From: Verrucomicrobiota bacterium
Lineage (GTDB): Bacteria > Verrucomicrobiota > Verrucomicrobiia > CAIQCK01
NCBI GenBank assembly: GCA_016222825.1
Contig: JACRQF010000009.1
Span: forward strand, 124,001 to 188,000
Reading direction: 5' to 3'
DNA: 64,000 nucleotides
In this document: positions 6,767 through 21,700 of the stretch, in pieces
Layout of the letters: each line of letters begins with the position of its first letter
Numbering within the stretch: the stretch's first letter is position 1
Position numbers and translations under genes: made by a program
Notes under the pieces: generated by a model
The model's input: only the letters and a program-made list of their open reading frames with translations
Database searches by the model: none
What the model was told of the DNA's origin: nothing

Positions 6767-9700
6767 TCAGGGCCCGCTCTGCCAAACCACCCGCCGCAGC
6801 CAGCCGGCGTCGAGGCCGATGGCGTTGGCGCGGTTCTTCGCGTAGGTCCACGTCAGCCGGTGCGTGCCCGAGGGAATGCTGAACGTCAGCGCCTGCCAGT
6901 CCGCTTCGCCGCTGATCCGGCCGGGCTGCTCCACGCCGTCCACCGCGAACGCCAGGAAGTCGCCGTTCAACTCCGAGGATACCTTCCACTCGAAGCTCAC
7001 CGTCCCCGGCCCGCTCACCGTCGTCTCCGCCCACGACACGTTCAGGTCCCCGATGCTCCCGCTCCATGCCGCCACAGAACCGTCCGGCGCCACCGTCGCT
7101 GTCCACGCTTCGTCGCCGTTGGTGCTCCACTCCAATTCCGCCGCGCCCAGCGCCTCGCCCAGCGTCGCCGGGAACACCGCCGCGGCCGGCGCGATCAATG
7201 ACGGCGCAAACCCGGTTGCCGGCGTCATTGTCCCTCCCAAATCCAACCCGCCCAGCGGCACCGTGTGCGTCAGGTTGGTCTTGGCCACCTGCATGTCGCC
7301 GATGGTCACCGAGCCGGTCAGGTTCAGGTCGCACAGGTAGTTGGTCGCCGTCACCGTCGGCCCCAGCCTGGCCTTCGCCGCGCCCATGTCGCCGATGCTC
7401 ACCGTCCCGCTCTGGTTGGCGTCGCCGTAGAGGGAGCGGATGCGGACCGCGTTGGTGCCCGCCAGCGCGTTGCCCGCCAGGTCGCTGAAGCCGTTGAGCA
7501 CCACCGTCACCTTCGCCCGATCCATCACGTTGGTCAGGTTCAACGTCAGGTTGCTGCTGGCCAGGCTCGCGCTCACGTAGGTCGCGTTGGTCAGTGTGAA
7601 CTCGTTGGCGCTGAGCACACCATCTGTCGCCGTCAGCGCCTTGTTGAATGTGAACAACACCTGGGTCGGCCCGTTCTTGCGCGGCTCCACCGTCGGGTTG
7701 ACGCCGGAGTTGAGGTTCAGCGACAGGTCGAATGTCCCCGCCGCGCCGTGCGTCTTGCGCGAAGCCGCCGCCAGCAGCGTCGGCGTCAGCTCGTAGCTGC
7801 CGTTGGTCACGGTGGTCTCGCCGAAAGCGATCTGCACGACGCGGTTGGTCGGCTTGATCCAGCCCGCCACGTCCTTGAACGCCAGCGTGTGCTCGCCGAT
7901 CACGAGGTCCGTCACCGTGTCGCCGCTGTTCCGCCACGCCCCGCCGTCCACCTGCCACTGCGCGCCGGCGCCGACCGCCGCCGACGGCGCGAGCGTCACC
8001 TGCAACGCGCCGGTCATCCAGTCCGCCTCGATCTCGCCGGTGCTGTAGAGCGCGCTGGTGTCCCAATACATCAGCGGGTCCAGCCCCGGCAGGTTGGTGA
8101 GGCTGAAGGCGCCGCTGCTGCCGGTGAAGTCAAAGAGGTCGAACCGGTTGCCCGCGCTCACCGTGAAGCCGTCCAGCAGCGAGAGCGTGAGCGCGCCACC
8201 GAAGTTGAGCGCGCCGGCGAGGTTGATCTGGTCGTAGAGCCAGTCGTTGGTGCCGGCCAGTTGCATCGTCAGCAGCGAACCGCCGAGCAGCGTGAGGCTG
8301 CTGCTGCCGGTGAGGATGCCCGCGGAGTCGCCCGGTGCGATGCTGCCGGCGTTGGTGATGACGCCGGTGATCGCGCCGGTGCCGGCGAGCGTGGCGTTGG
8401 TGTTGATGAAGAGGCCGTTGGCGAAGCTGTGGCTGCCGCCGAGCAAATGGAGAGTGGCCGCGCTCGTGCCGTCGCCGACCTGGAAGATCGAGCCGTTGTT
8501 GACCGTGCTGCCGCCGCTGTGGAGCGTGCCGCCGTTGAAGCTGACAACGCTGCTGGCAAAGTTGGTGGCAAGCAGTTGATTGACCGTGACAGTGCCGCTG
8601 TTGAGAACGAAGCTGCCGCGCAAGACATTGAGCGCGCCATTGACGGAGGCGTTGGTCACGAAGAGGCTGCCGCCGGAAATGACAACCGAGTTCATGGCTG
8701 AAGTGGTCGTCGCGCCAACGACGACACCGGAGGCAAGAACGCCGCCGCCGTTGCTGACGGTCAGGCTGTTGGCGCTTCCGTTCGACCCGACGAACAGGTT
8801 GCCGCTGTTGCTCCAGAGCGAGCCTGGATCCGTCACCAACACCACGTTGTTGCTGGCCACATCGTAGGTGCCGATGTAGCCGTCGCCGTTGAATACCTGC
8901 CCGCCGTTGGCGATGAGCAAGCTGTTACTGGCGCCTCTGCGGCCAATTTGCAGATTGCCGACACTGGTCCAAACGGAACCAGTGCCTGTCACCGAGACCG
9001 AGTTGTTGCTGCCGCTCGCCCAAGTGCCGATGGTGCCGGAAGCGCCGAAGACCTGGCCTCCGCTCGTGATGGTCAGGCTGTTGTTCGTGCCGGTTTCGCC
9101 GACGTTCACCGCACCGCTGTTGCTCCAAACGGAGCCAGCACCGGTGACAACGGCCCAGTTGCTGTCGCCCGCCCCCGTGCCGAGGGAGCCGTTCACGCTG
9201 AACACCCGGCCCTCGCCGGCGACCGTCAGGCTGTTGTAGGACCCGGAGTAGCCGACCCGCAAATCGCTGCCGTTGCTCCAAGTGGAACCCACGCCCGTTA
9301 CGACGGCTGAGTTGCTGTTCGCGCCAGCGTAGTAGCCAATGGTGCCGAGACCGGCGCCCACCCAGCCACCGTTGGTGATCGTCAAGTTGTTGCCGCTGCC
9401 GGTGGAGCCGACGAACAAGTTACTGCTATTGTTCCACACAGAACCCACGCCCGTGACAAGGACTGAATGGTTGACGCTGTTGTTGTTGCCGATGTAGCCG
9501 ATGCCGTTGAACACTTGGCCGCTGTTAGCGATGGTCAGCGTGTTGCTGGAGCCGGAGTAGCCGACGCGCAGGTCGTAGCTATTGCTCCAAGCCGAGCCAG
9601 GGCCGGTGACGATGACCATGTTGTTGGTTGAATTGGCCGTATAGCCCACATAACCGGTGCGACTAAACACTTGGCCGCCGTTGGCTATGGTCAACTGGTT

Positions 9701-12700
9701 GCCGGAGCCGCTGTTGCCGACATACAGATCGCTGCTGTTGGTCCATGTGCTGCCCGCGCCCGTGACCAAGACGGCGTTATTGCCCGCGTTGCTGTAGTTG
9801 CCGATGTAACCGTTGCTATCGAACACCTGGCCGCCGTCGGAAATGATGAGACTGTTGCCGGAGTCGGCGTCGCCGAGATAAAGTTCCTCGCTGTTCCTCC
9901 AAACGGTGCCAGACCCGCTGACCAGCACCGTGTTGTTGCTTGCGCCGATCACGACGCCGACACGGGCGCGCGTGGCGAACACTTGACCGCCGTTGGTCAG
10001 CGTCAGCGAATTGCCGGAACCGTAGTAGCCGATATAGAGACGGCCGTTGTTCGTCCACACGCTGCCCACGCCCGTAACCAACACCCGATTGCTGCCCGCG
10101 TCGGCGTCGTCGCCGATATGCCCGTAGCTGTTGGACACCTGCCCGCCATCAGAAATTGTCAACTGGTTGAACGAGCCGGTGGTGCCGACGTAGAGATTGC
10201 CGCTGTTGTTCCAGCGGGAGCCGGCGCCTGTTACGAAGGCGGTGTTGTTGCTGGAACTGGTATGATAGCCGAGGTATCCGTTGCCGCTGCTGAGCACCGT
10301 CCCGCCGCTGGTGACGGTGAGTTGGTTGAACGAGCCGGTGTTGCCGATGGTCAGCGAGCCGTTGAGTGTCCCGCCGGATACGGTCAGGGTGCCGTGGTCT
10401 TCGCCGACATAGTTGGTGAGGTTGGCCACGCCGCCGGAGATCGTCCAGGAGCCGAAATTGGTGGCGTAACCAACGGCGTGCGTGCCGCCGGTCATGGTGA
10501 ACTGGCCGGCGTTGAACAGCAACGGAGTGGCGAGACTGCCGCCGTTGGTCACCGCCGCACCGGCACGGTTGTCGAAGAGGCCCGTGACCTCGAACGTGCC
10601 GCCGGAGTTCACAAACGCGCTGAGGTTGACCAGTGTCGCCTGCGTGTTGAGCACACCGCCGCTCAGGGAGATCAGCCCGGCGTTGGTCAGCGTGCCCGAC
10701 GGCAGCGTCAGCGTCGCGCCGTTGAGCGCGCCGAGGACGCCGATGTTGACGTTGCTCCGCAGGCCGTCGTTGAGTCTCAACTCCGCGCCGGCTCCGTCGG
10801 CGAGGATGGCGCCGTAGGCGAGGTTGGAGCCGCTGACGATACCCGCGCCGGTGAGCAGAGAGTTGGCGGCGATGATGAGGCCGTCGGCGAACTGATGACT
10901 GCCGCCGTCGAGGCGGAGCGAGGCCGATTGGACGCCATCGCCGACGGTAAACGGCGTGGCGTTGGAGATAATCGTGCCTTTCGTGGCGAGCCAGCCGCCG
11001 GAGAAGCTCAGCGCGCTGCCCGCGCCGTTGGTGGCGTAGAAACGGTCCACCGTGGTTGTGCCGCTGTTGAGGACGAGTGCGCCGTTGCGAACGTCAATCA
11101 CGCCGAGGCCCGCCGCATTGGTGGAGATGAGCGCGCCCCCGGCGTTGGTGAAGACGCCGCCGGATTCGATGAAAAGGTTGGTGAGGTTGGCGACGCCGCC
11201 GGAGACGGTCCAGACGCCGAGGTTGGTGGCGACGTTCACGTTGTGCTCGCCGCCGCTCTGGAGCGCCACGCCCGTCGCTTCGTTCAGGAACACCCCGTCC
11301 ACGTTCGTCCCGCCGGTCAGCAGCCAGGAGCCGCTGTTGTTGTAGAACTCCGGGTCGAACAACCCGCCGTTCTGAATGAACGTGCCCAGGTTGATCATGA
11401 AACCGGGCACGAAGACGTTGCCGTTGTTCAGCCGCAGCGTCGCTTCCGGCAGGTTGATGAACGAGTGCGCCAGCGTCAGCGTGCCGCCGTCCACCGTCAC
11501 CGGCTGGCGCGTGAGCATCTCCGTCGCGTTGAGGACACCGCCGTTGAAGTTGAAGACGCTGTTGACGCCGTTGGTCAGCAGCAAGCGGTCCACGGTGACG
11601 GTGCCGCTGTTGAGGGTGAGCGCGCCGTAACGCACGTCGAGCGCGCCGCCGCCGGTGGCATTGGTGGCGAAGAGCCGGCCGCCGCTGACGGTGATGACAT
11701 TGCCGGTGGAGCCGGCGTTGAAGCCGACGACGATGTTGGTGGCGGAAACCGCGCCGCCGTCGGTGAGGGTAAGCGAGGCGAGCGAGCCGTGGTAGCCGAC
11801 GAAGAGGCTGTCGCTGTTGCTCCAGACGGAGCCGGGGCCGCTGACGAGCGCGCTGCTGTTGCTGGCGGCAACGTCGAAGGCGATGTAACCGACGCTGTCG
11901 AGCAGTTGCGCGCCATTGGTGAGCGTGAGCGAGACGAGGTTGTTGCTGCCGGCATAGAGCAGCCCGTCGCCGCCGACGGCGAGCCGCGCGTTGTCAACGA
12001 CACCGCGCGAGAGGCCGGGGCCGGAGGGAAGATCGAGGTTGAGATTGCCGGTGATGGCGTGGTCGCCGAAGTCGCCGTCGTAGCCGCTCCACTGGACAGC
12101 CGCGCCGTTCTGGAAGGTGACGCCCGGCAAAAACGGCGTGGCGTTGGTGCTTGCGCCGGCGAACTCCAGCGTCGCGTTGGTGACGACGAAGCTGCCGGCG
12201 ATGCTCACGACCGCATTGGAGACGAGCCGCACAGTCCCGCCGTCGCGGTTGGTCAGCCCGACCGCCGCGCCGATGGTGAGATTGTTCCAGACCTCGAACA
12301 AGCCGCTGTTGTCGAACGCGGCCAGATCGAACGACCCGCCGCGCTGGCTGAAGGAGCCGGCGTTGAGCACCGTGGGCGCGACGAGCGTGCCGCCGTTGAG
12401 GTTCACGACGCTGCCGGCGGCGTTGGTGGCGTAGAGGCGGTCCACGACCACCGTGCCGCTGTTGAGGACGAGCGCACCGCGTCGGATGTCGAGCGTGCCG
12501 TCACCGGTGGCGTTGGTGGCGTAGAGATAGCCGCCGGCGATGGTGACGAGGTTGTTGCTGGAGGTGTCGAGCGTGCCGACCCAGACATCAGGCGCGATCA
12601 CCGTGCCGCCATCGGCGACGGTGAGGCTGTTGCCCGAACTGCGCTGGCCAACGTGCAGGTCGTTGGTGTTCAGCCAGACCGAACCCGCTCCCGCCACCAC

Positions 12701-15700
12701 GACGGTGTTGTTGCTGGCTGAGGTTCCCACGCCAATGAAACCATAGCTGTTGACCACCTGGCCGCCATCGTTGATGGACAGTCCGTTGGCGGCGCCGTCG
12801 CGGCCCACGCAAAGGAAGTCCTGGTTGGTCCAAAGCGAGCCACTGCCGGTGATCAGAGCAAGGTTCCCGTAGGATTCGGATTGACGCCCGATGTAGCCGC
12901 TCAAGGACATGACGATCGCGCCGTTGCTGACAGTCAACTGGTTCCAGCCGCCTCCGTAGCCGGGATAAAGGACACTGGTGTTGTTCCAAACCGTGCCGGG
13001 GCCAGTGACCAAAACCGAATTGCTGCCCGCGCCGACGCCCGCGCCAATAAGGCCGTCTTGGTTCACGACATAAGCTCCACCGCTGACAGTCAACTGGTTG
13101 CCGGCGCTGACGCCGCCCACCCACACGTCGCTGGCATTGCTCCAGACCGTGCCCGCGCCGGAGACGTTCACAACGCCGACCGCACCCGAAACGCCGCCGA
13201 GCACGGTGGTGCTGGAGCCGCCAGACACTTGTTGCACAAGGTTCGTGCCCGCCAAAATGTTCCACACGCCCGTCTGGCCGGCCGAAGCGCCGATGACGAT
13301 GCTGCTGTCCCTGGGCGCAACGATGCGGCTGCCGCGCGTCGTGAGCGTGCCGGCGTTGAAGGTGAACACCGAGTTGGTGGCGGTGGTCGTGTTGTTGGTA
13401 ACGATGAGCAGGTCGGCGACGAGAACGCCGCCGTTGAGTGCGAGCGTGCCGCGGCGGATGTCGAGCGCGCCGGTTTGCGCGGCATTGGTCGCGTAGAGGA
13501 CGCCACCGGAGAGAGCAAGGAGGTTGCCCGTGGAGGCGATACCGCCGCCCACGACAACGTTGGTGGCTGTCACGAGGCCGCTGTCGGCGACGGTGAGACT
13601 GTTGCCGGGGCCGGTGGAGCCGACCAAAAGGCTGTGGCTGTTGCTCCAGAGTGAACCGGCGCCCGTCACCACCGCGGCATTGTTGCTCGCGCTGGCGGCG
13701 TAGCCAACGTAGCCGGTCGCGCTGAGCGCCAGGCCGCCGTCGGAGATGGTCAGGCTGTTGCGCGACCCCGACCAGCCCACGGCCAGAATGCTGCCGTTGC
13801 TCCAGACCGAACCGCTCCCCGTCACCGTTGCGGTGTTGTTGCTCGCGGTGCCGCCCAAGCCCAGGTATCCGAAAACGTCCGCCACTTGGCCGCCGTCGCT
13901 GACGACAAGGTTGTTGTCGTGGCCGGCGTCGCCCGCGTAGAGGCTGTTGTTGTTCCTCCAGAGCGACCCCGCGCCGGTGACGGTGACGCTGTTGTTGCTC
14001 GACCCGACCTGGTTGGCGATCCAGCTCAGGACGCTGAGGATTTGGCCACCATCGGCAACGGTCAGACTGTTGCCGGAGCCGCCGCCGCCGATGCGCAGTT
14101 GCTGGCTGTTGCTCCACGTGGAGCCCGCACCGGTGACGGTGACGGCGTTGTTGCTCGCGCTGACGCCGTTGCCGATGTAGGCGTAAGGGCTGACCGCCCG
14201 CCCGCCGTTGATGACAGTGAGGCTGTTGCCGGGGCCGTTGGAGCCGACGAAAAGGCTGGTGGCGGTGCTCCAGACGGAACCCACGCCGTCCACCGTCACG
14301 GTGTTGTTGCTCGCGCTGGCGGTGTAGCCGACGTAGCCGGTCGCGCTGAAGGCCAGCGCGCCGCCGGCGATCATCAGGCTGTTGTGCGAACCCATCCAGC
14401 CCACGGCCAGAGCGCCGCTGTTGCTCCAGACGGAGCCGCTCCCCATGACGGCGGCGGCGTTGTTGCTCGCGCTGGCGTTCAAGCCGACGTAGCCATAACC
14501 GCCCGCCACCATGCCGCCGTTGGTAATCGTCAGGCTATTGTCATAGCCGAAGTCGCCCACGTAGAGGCTGCTGCTGTTCCGCCAGACCGAGCCGGTGCCC
14601 GTCACGGTGACAGCGTTGCCGCCGGCGTTGCTCTGGCTGCCAATCCAACTCAGGAAGCCGGACACCAGCCCGCTGTTGGCAATGGTCAGGCTGTTGCCGA
14701 AGCCGCCAACGCCGATCTTCAGTTGCTGGCTGTTGCTCCATGTCGAACCTGCGCCGGTGACGAGCACGGTGTTGTTACTGCCGGCCTCGGCGTTGCCGAC
14801 ATAAGCGTAGGGGCTGACCACCCGCCCGCTGCCGGCAATGGTCAGGCTGTTGAAGGAACCGGTGAGACCGACATAGAGGCTGCCCGCGTTGCTCCAAACG
14901 GAACCCGCGCCGCTCACCGTCACGGTGTTGTTGCTGCTGGTGGAGGCACTGCCGACAATGCCGGTCTGCGAGAACACAACGCCGCCCGCGCTGATGGCGA
15001 GATTGTTGTTCCAGCCCGCGCCGCCGATGCTGAGGGCGGCGGTATTCGACCAGAGGGAACCCGCGCCCGCAACGAGCACGGCGTTGTTGACGCTACCCGA
15101 CTGGCTGCCGACAATGCCGGCGGCGCTGGACACCCGGCCGCCGTTGGTGACCGTCAGACTGTTCTCTGTTCCCCCGCGCCCGACATGAAGCTCCTGGTGA
15201 CTTCTCCACAGCGAACCGGTGCCCGTGACCAGCACGGAGTTGCCGCCCGCCTCCGGGTAGTAGCCGATGTAACCGTTGCGGTTGGTGACCTGCCCGCCAT
15301 CCGCGACGGTCAGGCTGTTCGTCGAGCCGTAAGAGCCGGCGTGCAGGTTCAGCGCGGAACTCCAAAGCGAGTTTGTGCCGGTCACCAGCACGGCGTTGTT
15401 GTTCGCGCCGGTCATCTTGCCGATGAATGCATAAGCATCATCCATCACCCGGCCACCGTCACTGATCGTCAACTGGTTGAACGCCCCCGTGTAGCCGACG
15501 TGAAAATCGCCGCCGTTGCTCCAAACCGAGCCGGGGCCGGTGACCAACGCGGTATTGTCCCCGCCGTTGCGGCCGACGACGCCGCCCCCTGTGCTCAGGA
15601 GTTGGCCGCCGTTGGTGATCGCGAGGCTGTTGCCGTAGCCGTTCAAGCCGATGTAGGCCGTGCCATCCGCCGTGGCGCGCCCGCCGTTGGCGATGACCAT

Positions 15701-18700
15701 GCTGTTGCTCGAGCTGGTGCTGCCGACGTGCAGGTTGGCGTGGCTCGTCCAGAGGGAGTTAGTGCCGGTCACCACTCCGAAGTTGAACCCGCCGCCATTG
15801 CGCCCGATGACGCCGTCTGTGTTCATCAGTTGGCCGCCGTCGCTGATGACCAGCGTGTTTTTGGTGCCGTTGTTGCCGATGTAAACGCCGCCGCTATTGC
15901 TCCAGAGCGAACCGGCGCCCGTGATCAACGCGATGTTGTTGCTGGAATCAAGCTGGAAGCCGAGGTAACCGCTGCCGTCGCTGAGGACCGTCCCGCCGTT
16001 GGTAATGGTGATCTGGCTGAACGAGCCGGTGTTGCCGATGGTGAGCGCGCCATTGAGCGTGCCGCCGCCGACGGTCAGGCTGGCGTGGTCTTCATTGACA
16101 AAGTCGGTGAGGTTGGCAACGCCGCCGGAGAGGAGCCAGGAGCCGAAGTTGGTGGCGGTGGCCGCGTCGTGCTGGCCGCCGCTCTGCTGGACGACGCCGG
16201 AAGCCTCGTTGAGGAAGAGCGCGGCGGCGTTGGTGCCACGGCCAAGCTGCAACAGCGCGGCGTTGTCGAACGAGCCTGCGTTGAAGAAGCCACCCGTCTG
16301 GACGATGTCGCCGGCGTTGGCCGCCTGCGTAAAGAACGCCCCGCCGCCCGACATGCCGAAGAGGCTGCCGCTGAGATTGCTCAACAACCCGGCGTAAATC
16401 TGCCCGCCCTCGGCCAGCGTCACGCGGTTGCTGACGCCGCCTCCGCCGACGGCCAGCACGCCCGCGTTGCTCCAGACCGAGCCTGCGCCTCCGACAAACA
16501 CGGAGTTGCTGTGAGCGCCGGCGTCGAAGCCCACATGCGATTCGGCGGCCCACACCGCCCCGCCGTTGGTGATAGTCAACTGGTTGGCCGACCCCGCATA
16601 CCCCACGACGAGCGCGTTCGCGTTGCTCCAGAGCGACCCCGGCCCCGTCACGACAGCCCTGTTGAAGTTGGCGGTGGACTGGTTCCCAATGATGCCGCTG
16701 GTGTCCACCAACACACCGCCGTTGGTGACGATCAGCCGGTTCCGGGTCGTGGCGTCACCCAGCATATAGACACCGGCGGCGTTCGTCAGCACGCCATCCA
16801 CGAAGTTCGTCACGCCGGCGAACACGCTAAGAATGATCGAGCCGCTGAGCGGATCAGCCGGAGACGCCAGCAGGTGGCTCACGTCCCAACTCCAATCTTC
16901 TCCGTCCGGCAGGTTGACCTGACTGAAAACGCCGGCCACCGACCCGTAGTTCAACAGGTCAAACACATCGCCGTTCTGCGGCGCGTAGCCATCCAGGAGC
17001 GACACCGTCAGCGTGCCGGCGGCGGTGAACTGCCCGCCGAGCGTCAGGCGGTCCAGGAAACCTTCGGCGGTGCCGCCCAGGTCCATCAGCGTCGTCGCGC
17101 CGGCCAGCAACATCATGTCCCCCGACACCGTCAGCGCGCCGAGGGAAGAGCCGAAGCTGAGCGTTCCGCCGTCAACCACGGAACCGTTGAGCGTGCCGCC
17201 AGAGCCGATGAGTTGACCGCCTGCCTCGTTGACGAAGCTGCCGAGGTTGGCCACCGCGCCGGTGGCGATGGCCCAGGAGCCGAAGTTGGTGGCATAGGTT
17301 GCGTCTTGTTGGCCGCCGGTCTGGATGAAGCTGCCGGCGTTGAAGACGCTCCCGAACAGCGCGCTGCCGCCAGCCATGCTGAAGATGCTGCCGCTGAAGT
17401 TGCTCAGCGCTGATGCGTAGATCATGCCGCCATCGGCGAGCGTCAGGCGGTTGCCCGCCGCGCCGCGGCCGATGCTCAGCGCGCCGGCGTTGCTCCAGAC
17501 CGAGCCGGCGCCGGTAACGAGCGCGGCGTTGTTGCTCGCGCCGAAGTTGTCGCCGATGAAGGCGTTGGCGTCCACTACCCAACCGCCGTTGGTGACGGTC
17601 AACCGGTTGAACGCGCCGCTCACGCCGACGAAAAGATCGCCTGCGTTGTTCCAAAACGACGCGCTGCCGGTAACGAGCACACTGTTGTTGCTGCCGCTAC
17701 CGGCAGTGCCAATGAAGCCATGGGTGTTGAATACGGCACCGCTGTTGGCGATAGTCAGGCGGTTGAACGAACCCGACCAGCCCACATACAGTTTATGGCT
17801 GTTGCTCCAGACGGAGCCAACGCCCGAAACCGATACTGCGTTGTTGGTGGCGCTGCTGTAGCGACCAACATAACCCGTGGCGCTGAATGCCTGGCCTCCA
17901 TTGGCAACCGTCAGGCTGTTGCTGAGGCCATAGTTCCCAACCGTCAGATATTGGCTGTTGCTCCAAACGGAGCCGGAGTCCGTTACCAGGACCGAGTTGT
18001 TGCTGGCACTCTGGGAGAAGCCAACCGTGCCAAACGTGCCCAATACCCGGCCACTATTGGCAAGGGTCAAGCTGTTGGCGAAGCCGGCGGCACCAATCAT
18101 CAGGGGAGCACTGCAGTTCCAGAGCGACCCCAAGCCGTCCACCAACACCGAGTTGTTGCCTCCGTCGCTGTTGTTGCCGATGCTGCCAAAGCTGCCGAAC
18201 ACCCGCCCACCATTGGCAAGGGTCAAACTGTTTCCATCTCCAGAGCCACCCACATCGAAGTTGGCGTTGTTGCTCCAAACGGAACCCGGATCGGTCACAA
18301 AAACCGTGTTGTTGTCGGCTCCGGAGGCGCTGCCGATGGTGCCATAGACGTCGAAGACTTGGGCACCGTTAGCAACCGTGAGGCGGTTGCCAGAGCCAAA
18401 AGCTCCGATAGACAACTTGCCGCCGGCGTTCCAGACGGAGCCAACGCCGGTCACCAACGCGGCATTGCTGTTGGCCATGGAAGCATAGCCAACATATCCC
18501 GTGAGACTGAGCACTTGTCCGCCATTGGTGATAGTCAACTGGTTGAATGAGCCTGTGGCTCCGTCGTAGAGAACGCCGTTGTTGCTCCACAACGAGCCCG
18601 GCCCGGCAACCCAAACCGAGTTATTGCTGGCGCTGACAGCGGCACCGATGACACCATGGGCGTTGAAGACCATGCCGTTGCTGAGAACGGTCAAGTTGTT

Positions 18701-21700
18701 GAAGACGCCGGACACCCCAATGCGAAGATCGTAGGTGTTGCTCCAGACTGAGCCGGGGCCGGCGACCACAACCGCGTTGTTGCTGGCAACGGCGAAGTTG
18801 CCAATGGTGCCCTGGCTGCTCAACACCCGGCCACCATCAGAAACGGTCAGCCGGTTGCCAGAACCGAAATTGCCGATGCCCAGCGACGTGGTGGAGTTGT
18901 TCCAAAGCGAGCTGGAACCGGTGACCACCGCCGAGTTGTTGCTGGCGCTGGTGTTCCAGCCAACAAAGCCCCAGAAGCTGGCCACTTGGCCACCGTTGGC
19001 AATGGTGAGGTTGTTGCTGGAGCCGGAGACGCCGATGTAGAAAACATTGGTGCCGGTCCAGACCGAGCCGGGGCCGGAAACAAGCACCGCGTTGTTACTC
19101 CCGCTGGCGTAGTAGCCGACGTAGGTGAAGTTGTTGAAAACCCTTCCGCCGTTGCTGATCGTCAGGCGGTTGCCGGAGCTATAGGAACCGACATAAAGGG
19201 AACCGTTGTTGCTCCAAACCGAGCCATTGTCCGTGACCAACACCAGATTGCTGCTAGCACTGGCGTTGTTGCCGATGAAGCTGGCGCTGCTCACGCCGCC
19301 TCCGTTGATCACTCGCCCGCCGTCGGCAATCGTGAGGCAATTGCTGGATCCGCTGTCGCCGACATAGAGATTGCTGCCTGCGTTCCAAACCGAACCAACG
19401 CCCGTCACCAGCGCGGAGTTATTGCGCGCACCGATGCTCGTGCCAAAAAGCGAATAGCTCGCGGCCGTGACAACGCCGGAGTTGGCGATGGTCAGGTTAT
19501 TGCCTTCACCGCCGCGGCCAATGGTCAGAGAGAGGTTGCTCCAGATAGAACCAGCACCTGTGACCAGCGCGGAGTTGTTGCTGGAAGAGGCGCTGAGGCC
19601 GAGGTAGCTGTTGCTGCTGATCGCGCGCGCGCCGTCGCTGACGGTGAATTGGTTGGCGGCGCTGACGCCACCCACCCACAGGTTCGCCGAATTGCTCCAG
19701 ACCGTGCCCGCGCCGGAGACGCTCAGGGCGCTGACGACGTCGCTGAAGCCGCCCAGAATGGTGTTGCTGGAACTACCGCCCACCTGCTGCACGAGGTTGG
19801 TGCCGCCGATCACGTTCCACGTCGCTGTCTGGCCGGGCGTAGCACCGACGAAAAAGTTGCTGCCGAACGGCATGAGAATCGTCGCGCCGCGCGTCGTGAG
19901 CGCACCGGCGTTGAAATTGAAGACCGCGTTGGTAGCGCCGGAAGAGTTGTTGGTCACAATCAGTTGGTCGGCGACCAGTGTGCCGCCGTTGAAGTCCAGC
20001 CGGCCCCGCCGCAGATCGAGCGCGCCGTTCTGCGCGGCGTTGGTCGCGTAGAGCGAGCCGCCGGAGAGGGCGATGAGATTGTTGGTAGAAGTGATGTTGA
20101 ATCCCAAAACCACGTTGGTAGCCATGACAACGCCGCCGCTGGCGACCGTGAGACTGTTGCTGGAACCGGAATAGCCCACCGTCAACGGCCCCGCGTTGTT
20201 CCAAAGTGAATTCGTGCCAGTCACCAGCACTGAATTGTTGTTGCTGGCGTAGCCGATGGTGCCAGCGGCATTGAACACTCGCGCGCTGTTGGCAATGGTC
20301 AGACTGCTGGCCGACCCATTGCTGCCCACCATCAGCAAGGTTGCGTTGGACCACAGCGAACCACTGCCAGTTACGGCGGCAGAGTTGTTGCTGATGCTAG
20401 ACGTGGCGCCGATGACCGCGCTGTCAGGCGAAACGACACTGCCGCCATTTGAGATCGTCAACGAGTTGCCAGAGCCTGAATACCCCACGAACAGAGTGGT
20501 TTTGTTGGTCAGAAGCGAACCGCTACCTGTAACGAGCACGCGGGCGTTTCCTGCGCCATTTCCGATGTAAAGGCCCCCGCCCGGAGCTGTCAATAGCAGT
20601 GAACCACCATTGCTAATGGCAAGGCTGGAACTCGCCCCAAGGCCTGCGTAGCCTGCGCTAAGTTGCCCGGCCACAACCCAAGTGGAGTTACTCCCCGTAA
20701 CCACGACTGCATTGTTTCCGGCACTTCCGATGGTCGTGAATCCGTTGGAAACCAGAGCGCCATCCGCAATCGTCAGCAAGTTGCGGGCGCTCGAGCCTCC
20801 CATTGTGAGACCAGCCAACATAAGGAGAGATGAGTTTGTTCCTGTGACCAGCACGTAGTTGTTCGTGCTGCTTGAGTTGCGGCCCATCTCCATCGCGCCG
20901 CCCATCACTTTGCCGCCGTTGGTGATGACGAGTTGGTTGTTCGGACCGTTGTAGCCCACGTAAAGCGGGCGGTTGTTCGACCACAGCGACCCGGGATCCG
21001 TCACCAAAACGGTGTTGTTGTTGGCGCTGTTGGTGTAGCCGATATAGGCCCAACTGTTAAGCACGCGGCCGCTGTTGGCAATCGTCAGGCTGTTGTTGGA
21101 TCCAAAGTAGCCGAAATGCAGATTTGAGCCGATGTTCCACAACGAGCCGGAGCCGCTTACCAAGACCGAATTGTTGTTGGCGGCGGCGGTGTAGCCGACA
21201 TAGGCATTGGAACTCGCCGCCCTCGCTCCATCGCTAATATTCAGTTGATTGCCGCCGCCGCCGCCGCCAATCCACAGATCGTATGCGTTGGTCCAAACGG
21301 TTCCTACGCCGCTCACGTTCACAACACCTGTCGCGCCCGCCACGGCGCCAAGCACGGTGTTGTTTGTGCTGCCGGCAACCTGCCCCACGAACGCGGTGCC
21401 GCCGAGGACGTTCCATGTGGCAATCTGACCCGCGGTCGCACCGATGATGAAGTTGCTGCCAAAGGGCGCAATGATCTGCGAGCCGCCGTGCGTAGTCAAA
21501 GTGCCGGCGTTAAAGTTGAAGACAGAGTTGGTGATGTCGAGCCGGTCGGCGGTGATCACGCCGCTGTTAAAAACAAGCGCGCCGTTGTGCGCCCCAATGC
21601 CGCCAAGTCCGTTTGCGTTGGTCGAGATAAGCACGCCACCTGCGTTGGTGAAGACTCCGCCGCCGTCTATGACCAGATTGGTCAGGTTGGCGATGCCGCC

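Noticed and set aside
9671..17413. Very long plus-strand open frames (over 1,000 codons each, for example 9671-12721 and 13886-17413) antisense to the giant gene
   Set aside because: They mirror the repeat unit of the minus-strand protein and have Arg/Ala/Val/Gly/Glu-rich composition with no domain. The high GC and repeated codons of the real gene keep this frame open by default.
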